Below are positions 7,663 to 15,993 of a stretch of 64,000 nucleotides of DNA, in pieces. The stretch is from positions 1,127,001 to 1,191,000 of the forward strand of contig NZ_CP029206.1 in the NCBI RefSeq assembly GCF_003101015.1, read 5' to 3'. The DNA is from Actinobacillus porcitonsillarum (GTDB taxonomy: Bacteria; Pseudomonadota; Gammaproteobacteria; Enterobacterales; Pasteurellaceae). The notes below the pieces were generated by a model. That model saw only the letters and a program-made list of their open reading frames with translations, searched no databases and was not told the DNA's origin. Both the position numbers and the translations under genes were made by a program. The first letter of the stretch is position 1, and each line of letters opens with the position of its first letter.

Positions 7663-10383
7663 ATGCTCAAACGCATCTTCGTTGCTTTTGTTATTTTATT
7701 TGTGCTACTGCTTGTAGGTAGCACGATGTTGCTTACCAGTAGCCAATTTAGCACTGTGGTAAATACTTTTTTACCAAAAGAGTGGCAAATTTCGGTTGAA
7801 AAAGGTGGTTTTCAACTTCAGCAAGAAGGTGCATCTCTTCCTCAGTTCACGCTTCGTTATCAGGCATGTTCACTTGCCACAGTAGAGGATATACAGCTGA
7901 ATTGGGGGATCTCGAAAAAATTAACCGCAGAACGAGTGTCTTTGGATTACAGCTGCCTGATGAATATGCCAACTTCAGACACAAAACAAGAGACGTTTTC
8001 ACTTAATCCTATTTTGGCACTATTGCCTGAAAGCGAAGTGATGGTTAAATCGCTTGTATGGAAAAATGTTCCTGAAGATCTAAATCCTCGATTAAAGCAA
8101 CTCTTGAATGAATCCACACAGCTAAATGTGGCGTATACGCAAAACATTTTAGCGGCTAAAGTGATGCAACAAGCGGTTCAATTTGATGGAAAATTTGCTA
8201 ATAACCAATTAAGCGGTAATCTTTTTTATCAACCTTCCGGTGAAGAAAAGCATAATCTATTATTTTCTACCCAGCTTGGCGATAATTTGCTTGCCATGCC
8301 AAAACAATTTGAAGGCGATTACCATTGGCAGCTGCCTAAAACCTTAATCAGCAATGAAGAATTGCGAGCAGGAAGTGTCTTGCTTAATTGGACTCCCAAT
8401 GAAGAAAATGCGTTAGTCGGGACGCTCGCATTTACGTCAGAAAAACAGCCTAAAAATACCTTAAAGCTACCGTTTAAATTTGACTTCAATGCTTTGGATA
8501 TTTACCAAGGGAAATTTAATTGGGAATGGCTAAAAGATTTTCCTATCAATGGTTCAACCACGGCAACGATTACGCCGAAAAATTTACTCAAGGGCGAGAT
8601 TTTCCCTATTCAGACACAATTTAGGGCTAACTTTTTCTCCCACGATAAACATACCTTAAGTATTGCAACCACAAAAGGCGTGATTAAAAGCCCTCATGAA
8701 TTTGATTTGCCGTTTACGTTATCAGGCTATGTAAAATACAATTCGTTTCGTTTGTTTAGTCAAGCAACAATTCAGGCAAATGAAAAAGGAATGCAATTTT
8801 CGCCGAAGTCAATGTTCCATATTATCAGCGGTAAAGAGCGTTTACTCACGATAAAAGAATTGACGATTCCGTTAGGTAATATCCGCTTTGATCGCTATGG
8901 GGTAACTGGGCGTTTCCAAGCGAGTTTTAAAGGCGAAACGCCGGACTTCCAAGACATTGATTTACATTTAGATGGCTCTGCAAATCATTTCAAAATGGGG
9001 CTGCTGGACTTTTTCGATAACTATGCCGGAAAATCTCATCAGCAAGATTTATGGCAATGGCGGTTATCGGGGAATGCACATTTAAAAGCGCTCAATAGTA
9101 AAATTGCCTTAGACGGAAAAGGGCAGTGGCATTCAAATTTGGTTCAAATTAGCCAGTTAAACGGCAAGATGGCACAGGTAAAACATAAAAGTATTTTTAT
9201 TCCTCAAACCGAATTGCGTTTAACATCGCCGGTTAAATTTGCCTATGAAAAATGGCATTTAATGGGTGGTGCTGAGATTATTTCACCCGAAATTCAATTT
9301 AATTATGGTGGAAAATTATTACGTCCAAGTACTAAATTGAATTTTGATGGAGAAATTGAAAAATTACGTTTTAACGGGCAAATTCAAGCTGGAAAAGTTG
9401 GTCCGATACAACTTTCTGCACAACGTCATTTAAATGAAAAATCCTCACGAAGTTCTTTCCAAGGGCAACTTCGCTGGGATAAACAATCGGCAAATGTTTT
9501 CCAACCGTTAATTCCGCCAAGACGTAATTGGATAATCAAAGCCGGCACAGTAAGCGGATATACTGATTTTCATACCTTAGCCACAGAGGAAGGCGGATTA
9601 GTTGCAAGCGGTCAAATTTCCATTAAAAATGGCGGATTGTCATTACCTAATGGTGAAATTAACGGCATTGAATTCACTTTGCCTTATGCGTTAGATCGCG
9701 GACAATTTAAATTTGGAGAAAAGCAACCAATTGCCGTCACCATTGCAGAAATGAATTTGGGATTACCCATTTATGATATTCATCTGAATATAGATGGTTA
9801 TTACCCTTATTCTGCTTCAAAACCGCTTAATTTAAGTAAGCTGACGATGCAATTATTGGGCGGGAACCTAATGGTGGAGCGTTTGTCTTTACCACAGCGA
9901 GAACCGGCTTACTTAAAATTAGAGAATATTGATTTTGAGCAGATAATGTCGCTCATGCAATATCAACAAATTGATTTAAAAGGGCGGGCAAGTGCGGTAT
10001 TACCATTTTGGTTAAATGGCGATCCTTGTTATATTTGTGATGGTTTATTAACGCAATCAGCCACTTCTAATTTAAAAATTTCGCCAGAACTGATGGCGGC
10101 AATCTCAAAAAGTAGTGGTTATTCAGAACAAATTTTGTTGTATCTCCTAAATGATACACGGATCAATGATTTACGTAGTTTAATCAACGTTGGCAAACAA
10201 GGCGATATGGTGTTAGATGCTAAACTTAAGCTCCAACTTAACCAACAAGAGAAAGCAAAAGTGAATTTTAATTACAACCATAAAGAAAACATTTTTCATT
10301 TATGGCATTTAATCAATACCGGTTCTTATGTTGAACAGGGTATTGAAAATAATCTTTATCAAAAACTGGATAATAAAAAATGA
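7663..10383 (+). CDS. ydbH: YdbH-family AsmA-like envelope protein
   Basis: A 906-residue protein with one N-terminal membrane anchor (IFVAFVILFVLLLVGSTMLL) and a long periplasmic part with the repetitive beta-strand pattern of the AsmA-like/TamB group. Near the C terminus, PFWLNGDPCYICDGLLT is the kind of block seen in YdbH. In E. coli, YdbH works with the lipoprotein YnbE, redundantly with TamB and YhdP, to move phospholipid toward the outer membrane. Here a YnbE-like lipoprotein gene overlaps its end by 4 bp (ATGA), which supports the call. The family call is by neighbour, length and topology rather than by a catalytic motif. Confidence 0.8.
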   Translation: MLKRIFVAFVILFVLLLVGSTMLLTSSQFSTVVNTFLPKEWQISVEKGGFQLQQEGASLPQFTLRYQACSLATVEDIQLNWGISKKLTAERVSLDYSCLMNMPTSDTKQETFSLNPILALLPESEVMVKSLVWKNVPEDLNPRLKQLLNESTQLNVAYTQNILAAKVMQQAVQFDGKFANNQLSGNLFYQPSGEEKHNLLFSTQLGDNLLAMPKQFEGDYHWQLPKTLISNEELRAGSVLLNWTPNEENALVGTLAFTSEKQPKNTLKLPFKFDFNALDIYQGKFNWEWLKDFPINGSTTATITPKNLLKGEIFPIQTQFRANFFSHDKHTLSIATTKGVIKSPHEFDLPFTLSGYVKYNSFRLFSQATIQANEKGMQFSPKSMFHIISGKERLLTIKELTIPLGNIRFDRYGVTGRFQASFKGETPDFQDIDLHLDGSANHFKMGLLDFFDNYAGKSHQQDLWQWRLSGNAHLKALNSKIALDGKGQWHSNLVQISQLNGKMAQVKHKSIFIPQTELRLTSPVKFAYEKWHLMGGAEIISPEIQFNYGGKLLRPSTKLNFDGEIEKLRFNGQIQAGKVGPIQLSAQRHLNEKSSRSSFQGQLRWDKQSANVFQPLIPPRRNWIIKAGTVSGYTDFHTLATEEGGLVASGQISIKNGGLSLPNGEINGIEFTLPYALDRGQFKFGEKQPIAVTIAEMNLGLPIYDIHLNIDGYYPYSASKPLNLSKLTMQLLGGNLMVERLSLPQREPAYLKLENIDFEQIMSLMQYQQIDLKGRASAVLPFWLNGDPCYICDGLLTQSATSNLKISPELMAAISKSSGYSEQILLYLLNDTRINDLRSLINVGKQGDMVLDAKLKLQLNQQEKAKVNFNYNHKENIFHLWHLINTGSYVEQGIENNLYQKLDNKK

Positions 10384-10577
10384 AACCATTGATTTTATTT
10401 GCAATGTTAATCCTAAATTTAACCGCTTGTACGCCTAAAATTCAGTTAGAAACACCGGCAGAAGGGATTACAATCAATATGAATGTGGTTGTTGATCATA
10501 AAATTGAGGTCAAAATGGATGAGCAATCAAGGGCTGTGATTACAACAAGCGAGAATTTAGAAGAGCAAGCAGAATAA
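10380..10577 (+). CDS. ynbE: YnbE-like outer-membrane lipoprotein
   Basis: A 65-residue lipoprotein: signal peptide MKPLILFAMLILNLTAC with a lipobox LTAC, so the mature protein starts at Cys17. The short mature part (PKIQLETPAEGITINMNVVVDHKIEVKM) matches the YnbE pattern. YnbE in E. coli pairs with YdbH, and the start codon overlaps the ydbH stop here (ATGA), indicating translational coupling. No ydbL follows; the operon ends at a strong terminator. Confidence 0.82.
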   Translation: MKPLILFAMLILNLTACTPKIQLETPAEGITINMNVVVDHKIEVKMDEQSRAVITTSENLEEQAE

Positions 10578-10578
10578 A

Positions 10579-10613
10579 AATGCTTCCCCTCATAAGCAAG
10601 GGGAAGCATTTTA
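10579..10613. terminator. Bidirectional terminator between ynbE and folK
   Basis: Perfect 12-bp stem AATGCTTCCCCT / AGGGGAAGCATT with T-tract. The convergent folK stop codon lies at its right edge. Confidence 0.85.
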
Positions 10614-11090
10614 ATTAAAAGTAACCATTTGATGATTTTTAAACGTTTGGTAGAGATCTTCTAATTTTTCGCCCTGTGGCAAGATCAATTCTGGCGATAA
10701 ATCATAGAGCGGTACAATTACAAATTCACGGTTTTTCATTTCAATATGCGGCACGATTAAACGCTCATTTTGAATTTGCTCATTGCCATAAAGGAGAAGA
10801 TCTAAATCAAGCGTTCTTTCTCCCCATCTCCGTAAGCGAACACGCCCTTGCTGATTTTCAATTTGTTGTAATCGATCAAGTAAATCTAAAGCGGCTAGAT
10901 CTGTTTTAAACTTAGCAACCGCATTAACGTAATCCGGCTGATCTTGAGGGCCTAATGGTTTTGAGCCATAAAAAGGGCTTACCTCAAAATCAATTGCAAA
11001 TGTTTTTAACGATTCAACCGCTTGTTTTAGTTGTTCTAACGGATTATCAAGATTTGAGCCGAGAGCAACGTAAACTGTTTTTAATGTCAT
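10611..11090 (-). CDS. folK: 6-hydroxymethyl-7,8-dihydropterin pyrophosphokinase
   Basis: HPPK of the folate pathway: transfers pyrophosphate from ATP to 6-hydroxymethyl-dihydropterin. Seen: YVALGSNLDNP at the start, then RWGERTLDLDLLLYG with the metal-binding DLDLLLYG, and IVPHIEMKNREFVIVPL. The second ATG (11090) is preferred: AAAAGAG lies about six bases before it, whereas it touches the first ATG at 11096. That gives 159 residues, as in other HPPKs. The gene follows pcnB on the same strand, as in E. coli. Confidence 0.93.
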   Translation of the reverse strand: MTLKTVYVALGSNLDNPLEQLKQAVESLKTFAIDFEVSPFYGSKPLGPQDQPDYVNAVAKFKTDLAALDLLDRLQQIENQQGRVRLRRWGERTLDLDLLLYGNEQIQNERLIVPHIEMKNREFVIVPLYDLSPELILPQGEKLEDLYQTFKNHQMVTFN

Positions 11091-11102
11091 ACTCATCTCT
11101 TT

Positions 11103-12623
11103 TTATTCCGCTTTATTGCTGGTTTTTTTCTTACGGCGAAAGGTTTTACGGCGGCGTTTTTTCTTCTCTTCATCTGCTACATGTGGTAATTTTTTAACCG
11201 CTTGTAACATTTCTGCACGTTGTTGATCGTTGCTAAATTGGAATTCATGCCACCAAGCCGACAGCTCAACGAGATCGCCCCCTTCAATTTCTGCACGCAT
11301 AACCAGTAAATCGAAACCGGCTCGGAATTTTTGTGCCTCTAACGTTTGTAAAGGACGTTTTCCTGTGCGGCGAGTCATTTGAAATTGAAGTGCCCAGATT
11401 TCACGAATTACCCCTGTATGACGGCGGTGTAATGCCACCGATTTACAGCTTTCATCTAAAATATCGTTGGCGGCTAACATCATCGAATCGTGGTTATTTA
11501 AGCCACCTTCGTTTTTAAGCTCATCAATTTTTTCACGTAATGGATACCAGAAAAGCGCCGCAAATAAGAATGCCGGATTAACCGGTAATTTATCTCGAAT
11601 ACGCTCATCAGTTGAGGTTAGCGCTTTGGTAATCATACGCTCTGCATTTGAATCTTGCTTTTCAGTAAAAAACGGCATAAGTACCGGGAAAAGCGGTTCA
11701 AATAACGCATATTCACGCAATAATTGATAAGTTTTTAACCCTGCACCGGATTGCAATAATTTTAACGATTCATCAAATAAACGTGCCGCAGGGATCATTT
11801 TCAGTAATGGTGCCATTTCTTTGATCGGATCAGCTGTCGCACGATCTAAGAACATATCTAATTTTGCCATAAAGCGGATGGCACGTAACATACGTACCGG
11901 ATCTTCCTGATAACGCTGAACAGGGTTACCGAGTAAGCGTAATTTGCCTGCGTTTAAATCTTCCAATCCATTGAAAAAATCGTAGATTAAGTTATGGCGA
12001 GGGTCGTAGTAAAATGCATTAACGGAAAAATCTCGGCGTTCGGCATCTTCACGCATGGTGCCGTAAACATTATCACGTAAAAGCATACCGGCATCGCTGA
12101 TTTTAGAGATTTTGTCATTGGTATGATTTTCATGACCTGCACGGAAAGTGGCAACTTCATAGATTTCACGTCCAAAGACAATATGTGCCAAACGGAATCG
12201 GCGACCGACTAAACGGCACTGACGACCAAAAATCTTTTGCACTTCTTCCGGACGAGCATTGGTTGAAATATCAAAGTCTTTCGGTTTTTTACCTAGCAGT
12301 AAATCACGGACACATCCCCCGACAATGTAGGCTTCATATCCTGCTTTGTGGAGTTTTTCAACGATAGATAATGCTTGCTTTGGAAAATCTTTTGTCGTGA
12401 TTTGGTGATGTGCGGCATTGATCGTAAATTTTTTATGTAGGATATGCGAAGGAACTTGCTCTTGTGCTCGTTTGTTTTTAGCACGAGACGCTCGTTCAGA
12501 TGAAACCTGTGCTGAACGAGTAGGACGGTTATCTATTTTCTTTTCTTGTTGAATGGCATTAACATCAGAAGATGTTTTACCTTTTTTAGAACGAGAAAAA
12601 AAGGATTTAAGATAATTAAAAAT
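11103..12623 (-). CDS. pcnB: Poly(A) polymerase I, probable AUU start
   Basis: A nucleotidyltransferase that adds poly(A) to RNA 3' ends and so speeds decay. The catalytic block AYIVGGCVRDLLLGKKPKDFDIST holds GG and the DxD metal site; RLVGRRFRLAHIVFG and RDFSVNAFYYDP follow; the C-terminal tail is basic (EEKKKRRRKTFRRKKKT). The first ATG/GTG/TTG in frame lies after the catalytic GG and DxD, which cannot be the true start. Reading upstream, the frame stays open to a TGA just before ATT ATT; ATT 12623 follows GAGGTGAATT and gives IFNYLKSFFSRSKKGK, 506 residues. E. coli pcnB is known to start at AUU. A gene order of dksA, pcnB, folK is as in E. coli, without gluQ. Confidence 0.88.
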   Translation of the reverse strand: MFNYLKSFFSRSKKGKTSSDVNAIQQEKKIDNRPTRSAQVSSERASRAKNKRAQEQVPSHILHKKFTINAAHHQITTKDFPKQALSIVEKLHKAGYEAYIVGGCVRDLLLGKKPKDFDISTNARPEEVQKIFGRQCRLVGRRFRLAHIVFGREIYEVATFRAGHENHTNDKISKISDAGMLLRDNVYGTMREDAERRDFSVNAFYYDPRHNLIYDFFNGLEDLNAGKLRLLGNPVQRYQEDPVRMLRAIRFMAKLDMFLDRATADPIKEMAPLLKMIPAARLFDESLKLLQSGAGLKTYQLLREYALFEPLFPVLMPFFTEKQDSNAERMITKALTSTDERIRDKLPVNPAFLFAALFWYPLREKIDELKNEGGLNNHDSMMLAANDILDESCKSVALHRRHTGVIREIWALQFQMTRRTGKRPLQTLEAQKFRAGFDLLVMRAEIEGGDLVELSAWWHEFQFSNDQQRAEMLQAVKKLPHVADEEKKKRRRKTFRRKKKTSNKAE

Positions 12624-12690
12624 AATTCACCTCAATCTGGTATTACAAGTAAATAACGGAGAATGTTCAATCACTCTCCGTTGCTTTTGA

Positions 12691-13137
12691 TTATAAACCC
12701 ATTTGTTTCTCGCGGATTTCAGCGAGAGTTTTACAGTCGATACATAAATCTGCTGTTGGACGAGCTTCTAAGCGTTTTAGACCAATCTCAACGCCACAGG
12801 TTTCACAGTAGCCGTATTCATCTTCTGAGATTTTATGAAGCGTTTGTTCAATTTTCTTTAATAATTTACGTTCACGATCACGGTTACGTAATTCTAAACT
12901 GAACTCTTCTTCTTGAGTTGCACGGTCTGCCGGATCTGCAAAGTTTGCTACTTCTTCTTGCATTTGGCTCTTCGTGCGTTCAGCTTCTTCCATGATTTGC
13001 GCATGCCACGCTTTAAGAATTTTAGTGAAGTGCTCTTTTTGCGCTTCATTCATATATTCTTCGTTTTTCTTTAATTCGTAAGGTTTAACACCAGCTAATG
13101 CTAATAAACCTAAAGACGTGGTGTTTGCCACTGCCAT
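12691..13137 (-). CDS. dksA: RNA polymerase-binding factor DksA
   Basis: A 148-residue DksA: N-terminal helices, a long coiled coil whose tip carries the acidic [12 protein letters not shown] block (DxxDxA motif), and a four-cysteine zinc finger [25 protein letters not shown] near residues 112-136. DksA enters the secondary channel of RNA polymerase and, with ppGpp, resets promoter choice in starvation. ATG 13137 follows CAGGAGTGTACT, a good ribosome-binding site. It lies upstream of pcnB on the same strand. Between them is a hairpin AACGGAGA / TCTCCGTT (12655-12683). Confidence 0.96.
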   Translation of the reverse strand: MAVANTTSLGLLALAGVKPYELKKNEEYMNEAQKEHFTKILKAWHAQIMEEAERTKSQMQEEVANFADPADRATQEEEFSLELRNRDRERKLLKKIEQTLHKISEDEYGYCETCGVEIGLKRLEARPTADLCIDCKTLAEIREKQMGL

Positions 13138-13291
13138 AGTACACTCCTGTTGTTGGAATTATTCCCATAAATGGATTCGAGAGTCAAAAATAATTCGGGG
13201 ATATTTTAAGGTCGCTATTGATATCAGAACTTATCCCGTTTGGCAAATACTTTTTTGAAAAATTGAATTTATTTACGATGAAAAATAAAAC

Positions 13292-13316
13292 AAAATGGAG
13301 AATCCTTCTCCATTTT
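13292..13316 (-). terminator. Terminator after thiB
   Basis: Stem AAAATGGAGAA / TTCTCCATTTT with a 3-base loop, followed on the minus strand by a T-rich tract. It shows that thiB is not followed by thiPQ here. Confidence 0.8.
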
Positions 13317-13327
13317 GCAATACTTTC

Positions 13328-14320
13328 TTATTTTGTGACCGCTTGCTGCCACGTTGCTAACCAATTGCGAATAACATCACTATTGGGCTGTTGGTTATCT
13401 AATATGTTGATTTTAGGCAATGCACTCAATTTCGGGTCTAAATCGCCTGAAATCACGGGTTTCATAATATTCGCTTTAGCAATAATTTTTTGTGATTCCG
13501 GTTTATGTAAGAAGCGTAAAAATTGTTGCGCAAGTGCTTTTTGTGAACTGCTTTTTAAAATAGCGGCTAATTCTACTTGGACTAAATGCCCTTCTTCAAA
13601 AATCGCCGCCACATTTTTGTCATCATTTTCATACCATTGATGATAAAGCGGAGAGGTTGTATAGCTTAACACTAAATCCGCTTCGCCTTTTAAATAAGCT
13701 CCATAAGTTTCAGACCAACCTTTGCCAATAGTCACGGTATGTTTGGCTAATTTTTTCCAAAACTCTGAAATGTTGCCTTTTGAGGAGAGGGCTTGATTTA
13801 CCCACACTAAAAAACCACGTCCTACGGTGCTGGTTCTTGGATCTTGATAAATAACTCTTAAGTCTTGGCGCTCCATCAGCTCTTTTAAGGAGGTTGGTGG
13901 ATTTTTTAATTTTTCTTTATTGTAGATAAAGGCATACTCCCCGTAATCGTAAGGATAGAACGTATGACTTTTCCACATAAACGGGAGCGATAAATCTTGA
14001 GTTGTGAGGTCATTTTCTGCAAATAACCCACTTTTTTCTGCTTCAGGTTGGGTAAAGTTATCAATACCGACAACCACATCTGCTTTCGTTTTATTGCCTT
14101 CTAAACGGACACGGTTTAGCATGGTAACGCCGTTTTCAAAAGGGAGAAAGCGAACATCACATTCACAATCTTTTTCAAATAATTTTTCTAATTCGGCTGC
14201 CGGCCCATATTTAGAAGCGAAGGAATCGTAGGTGTAAACATTTAATACAGGCTTTTCAGCAAAAGCAGAAAGAGAGGTGGTGAGAGCAGAGAGTGCGATA
14301 ATAAATTTTGTTGGTTTCAT
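13328..14320 (-). CDS. thiB: Thiamine-binding periplasmic protein ThiB
   Basis: A 330-residue solute-binding protein. The signal peptide is MKPTKFIIALSALTTSLSAFA with cleavage likely before EKPVLNVYTYDSF. The stretch YTYDSFASKYGPA, the later FIYNKEKLKNPP and SYTTSPLYHQWYE are typical of ThiB. It captures thiamine, TMP or TPP for an ABC importer. ATG 14320 is chosen because the signal peptide begins there. A TPP riboswitch lies directly upstream. The membrane and ATPase partners are not next to it, unlike the usual thiBPQ operon, so they must lie elsewhere if the importer is complete. Confidence 0.9.
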   Translation of the reverse strand: MKPTKFIIALSALTTSLSAFAEKPVLNVYTYDSFASKYGPAAELEKLFEKDCECDVRFLPFENGVTMLNRVRLEGNKTKADVVVGIDNFTQPEAEKSGLFAENDLTTQDLSLPFMWKSHTFYPYDYGEYAFIYNKEKLKNPPTSLKELMERQDLRVIYQDPRTSTVGRGFLVWVNQALSSKGNISEFWKKLAKHTVTIGKGWSETYGAYLKGEADLVLSYTTSPLYHQWYENDDKNVAAIFEEGHLVQVELAAILKSSSQKALAQQFLRFLHKPESQKIIAKANIMKPVISGDLDPKLSALPKINILDNQQPNSDVIRNWLATWQQAVTK

Positions 14321-14377
14321 TTTATAGCCCTTTGTTTGATGCAAAGGATTTCGGGAAGAATATGATGATCTTCTCAA

Positions 14378-14458
14378 ATCCCTACGCTGATATTAGTCAG
14401 TTCAGGTTCTACGGATTGATAATTGCTATCTCTCAGCCTTCAAATAAGGCACTCCGAT
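14378..14458 (-). ncRNA. TPP riboswitch (THI element) controlling thiB
   Basis: On the minus strand the landmarks appear in the right order: CGGAGTGCC, GGCTGAGA, then GAACCTGA, a variable TAAT-containing arm, and CAGCGTAGGGA. These are the conserved helices and junctions of the THI box. It ends about 60 bases before the thiB start codon, in the leader of a thiamine-transport gene, so TPP-dependent repression is expected. Confidence 0.93.
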
Positions 14459-14505
14459 GAGAACGTTGGGATTTTATGCAAAAAAAAAGAGAAATTCAAC
14501 CGCTT

Positions 14506-14541
14506 GCAAACGTTTGCTTTTTTCAAAAAAATCGTTATACT
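14506..14541 (+). promoter_or_regulatory. PurR-type operator over a promoter
   Basis: GCAAACGTTTGC (14506-14517) is a perfect palindrome equal to the core of the PurR operator. It overlaps a promoter with -35 TTGCTT (14514-14519), 16-bp spacer and -10 TATACT (14536-14541) pointing at the leader peptide and amidohydrolase gene. This suggests repression by PurR when purines are plentiful. Confidence 0.75.
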
Positions 14542-14571
14542 ATCGCCCTAGTCCAAACACAGGAACTAGAA

Positions 14572-14670
14572 ATGAATCTTCATACATTAACTCCATATAC
14601 TTTTTCTCAGCTACACTTCAATCTACGAGGTGTAGCTCTTTTTTTATTCATTTCTATTGTTATTTTTTAA
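14572..14670 (+). CDS. Candidate 32-residue leader peptide
   Basis: ATG 14572 after CAGGAACTAGAA opens a small frame (MNLHTLTPYTFSQLHFNLRG then a very hydrophobic tail ending SIVIF) that stops at TAA 14668. It starts about 25 bases after the predicted transcription start. A terminator hairpin (14609-14645) lies wholly inside it, so a ribosome translating the peptide would cover the hairpin. That layout is like the pyrBI leader. No known leader peptide matches the sequence; whether it is translated is unproven. Confidence 0.45.
   Translation: MNLHTLTPYTFSQLHFNLRGVALFLFISIVIF
14609..14645 (+). terminator. Attenuator-like hairpin inside the leader
   Basis: Perfect 8-bp stem AGCTACAC / GTGTAGCT with a 13-base loop, followed by a run of eight T. 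It lies between the PurR-boxed promoter and the amidohydrolase gene, so it would stop most transcripts unless relieved. Confidence 0.7.
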
Positions 14671-14732
14671 TTAAAGATCGCTTTATTGAAGCGGTTTTTT
14701 TTCGCCTAAATTTTACAAGAGGATAGCAAATA

Positions 14733-15719
14733 ATGAGCCAGTTGATTCGTACCCTAAAAGGACATATTCGTGATGAAATTATCAAAAAAGGCGGTTGGGT
14801 AAATGCACACGCACATGCCGACCGTGCTTTTACAATGACGCCAGAAAAGATCACGATATACCAAAATGCGAATCTGCAACAAAAGTGGGACTTGGTTGAT
14901 GAAGTAAAACGTCAATCAACCGTTGATGATTATTACCGCCGCTTTAGCCAAGCGATTGAACTGATGATCTCACAAGGGGTTACTGCATTCGGGACCTTCG
15001 TTGATATTGATGGCGTTTGTGAAGACCGTGCGATTATCGCCGCACACAAAGCACGTGAGGTTTACAAAAGCGATATTATTTTAAAATTCGCTAACCAAAC
15101 CTTAAAAGGTGTGATTGAGCCGACGGCAAAAAAATGGTTCGATATCGGTTCTGAAATGGTTGATATGATTGGTGGCTTACCATACCGTGATGAATTGGAT
15201 TACGGCAAAGGCTTAGAAGCGATGGATATTCTTATGGATAAAGCAAAATCGCTTGGCAAAATGTTGCACGTTCACGTGGATCAATTTAACACACCAAAAG
15301 AAAAAGAGACCGAACAACTTTGTGATAAAGCGATTGAACACGGTATGCAAGGGCGAGTGGTGGCTATTCACGGGATTTCAATCGGGGCGCATCCAAAAGA
15401 GTATCGCAAAATGCTTTATCAAAAAATGCGTGATAGCCAAATGATGGTAATTGCTTGCCCAATGGCGTGGATTGACAGTGGTCGTAAGGAAGATTTACAG
15501 CCATTCCACAACGCTCTAACACCGGCAGATGAGCTTATTCCTGAAGGCATTACCGTGGCGATTGGCACAGATAACATTTGTGATTATATGGTGCCATTAT
15601 GTGAAGGCGATATGTGGCAAGAGCTTAGCTTACTTTCTGCAGGTTGCCGTTTCACAAATTTAGAAGAAATGTCTAATATCGCAAGTATCAATGGGCGTAA
15701 AGTTCTCGGGCTTCTGTAA
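14733..15719 (+). CDS. Cytosine-deaminase-like amidohydrolase
   Basis: A 328-residue metal-dependent hydrolase of the amidohydrolase superfamily. The metal site HxH is in WVNAHAHADRAF (residues 22-33); LHVHVDQFN, VVAIHGISIGAH and VAIGTDNICDY supply the later histidines and aspartate. The order fits the cytosine deaminase branch, though it is shorter than E. coli CodA (about 427 residues). ATG 14733 follows AAGAGGATAGCAAATA. A PurR-type operator upstream fits a base or nucleoside salvage role. The exact substrate cannot be read from sequence. Confidence 0.75.
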   Translation: MSQLIRTLKGHIRDEIIKKGGWVNAHAHADRAFTMTPEKITIYQNANLQQKWDLVDEVKRQSTVDDYYRRFSQAIELMISQGVTAFGTFVDIDGVCEDRAIIAAHKAREVYKSDIILKFANQTLKGVIEPTAKKWFDIGSEMVDMIGGLPYRDELDYGKGLEAMDILMDKAKSLGKMLHVHVDQFNTPKEKETEQLCDKAIEHGMQGRVVAIHGISIGAHPKEYRKMLYQKMRDSQMMVIACPMAWIDSGRKEDLQPFHNALTPADELIPEGITVAIGTDNICDYMVPLCEGDMWQELSLLSAGCRFTNLEEMSNIASINGRKVLGLL

Positions 15720-15761
15720 AGCTATGATGTAAATACAAACTCCAAACTTTAAAAAGACTAC

Positions 15762-15832
15762 GTAGGGGCGGGGTTTATCCCCGCCCGTAAACGCTCTCTG
15801 ATGATTAGGGTGGGGATAAACCCCACCCCTAC
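15762..15832. repeat. Double-hairpin repeat element 2
   Basis: Outer ends GTAGGGG and CCCCTAC. Left arm hairpin GGGCGGGG / CCCCGCCC, right arm hairpin GGGTGGGG / CCCCACCC. The two arms differ at two positions that change together, so each local hairpin keeps perfect pairing. It lies between the amidohydrolase gene and aspS. Confidence 0.85.
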
Positions 15833-15936
15833 AAATGAAATTAAATATTTATGTCATAAAAACATAATATTTACAAATTGTCTTAAAAATTAGACCGCTT
15901 ATTCGTTATTCTCTCCAAATCCCACCGATTTTCCGT

Positions 15937-15942
15937 TATAAT
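15937..15942 (+). promoter_or_regulatory. -10 box for aspS
   Basis: TATAAT, 52 bases before the aspS start. The -35 region is not clear. Confidence 0.5.
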
Positions 15943-15993
15943 CCCAAAGATTTTTTCAAAATAAAACCTATTTCAGATTTAAAGGATAATTTT

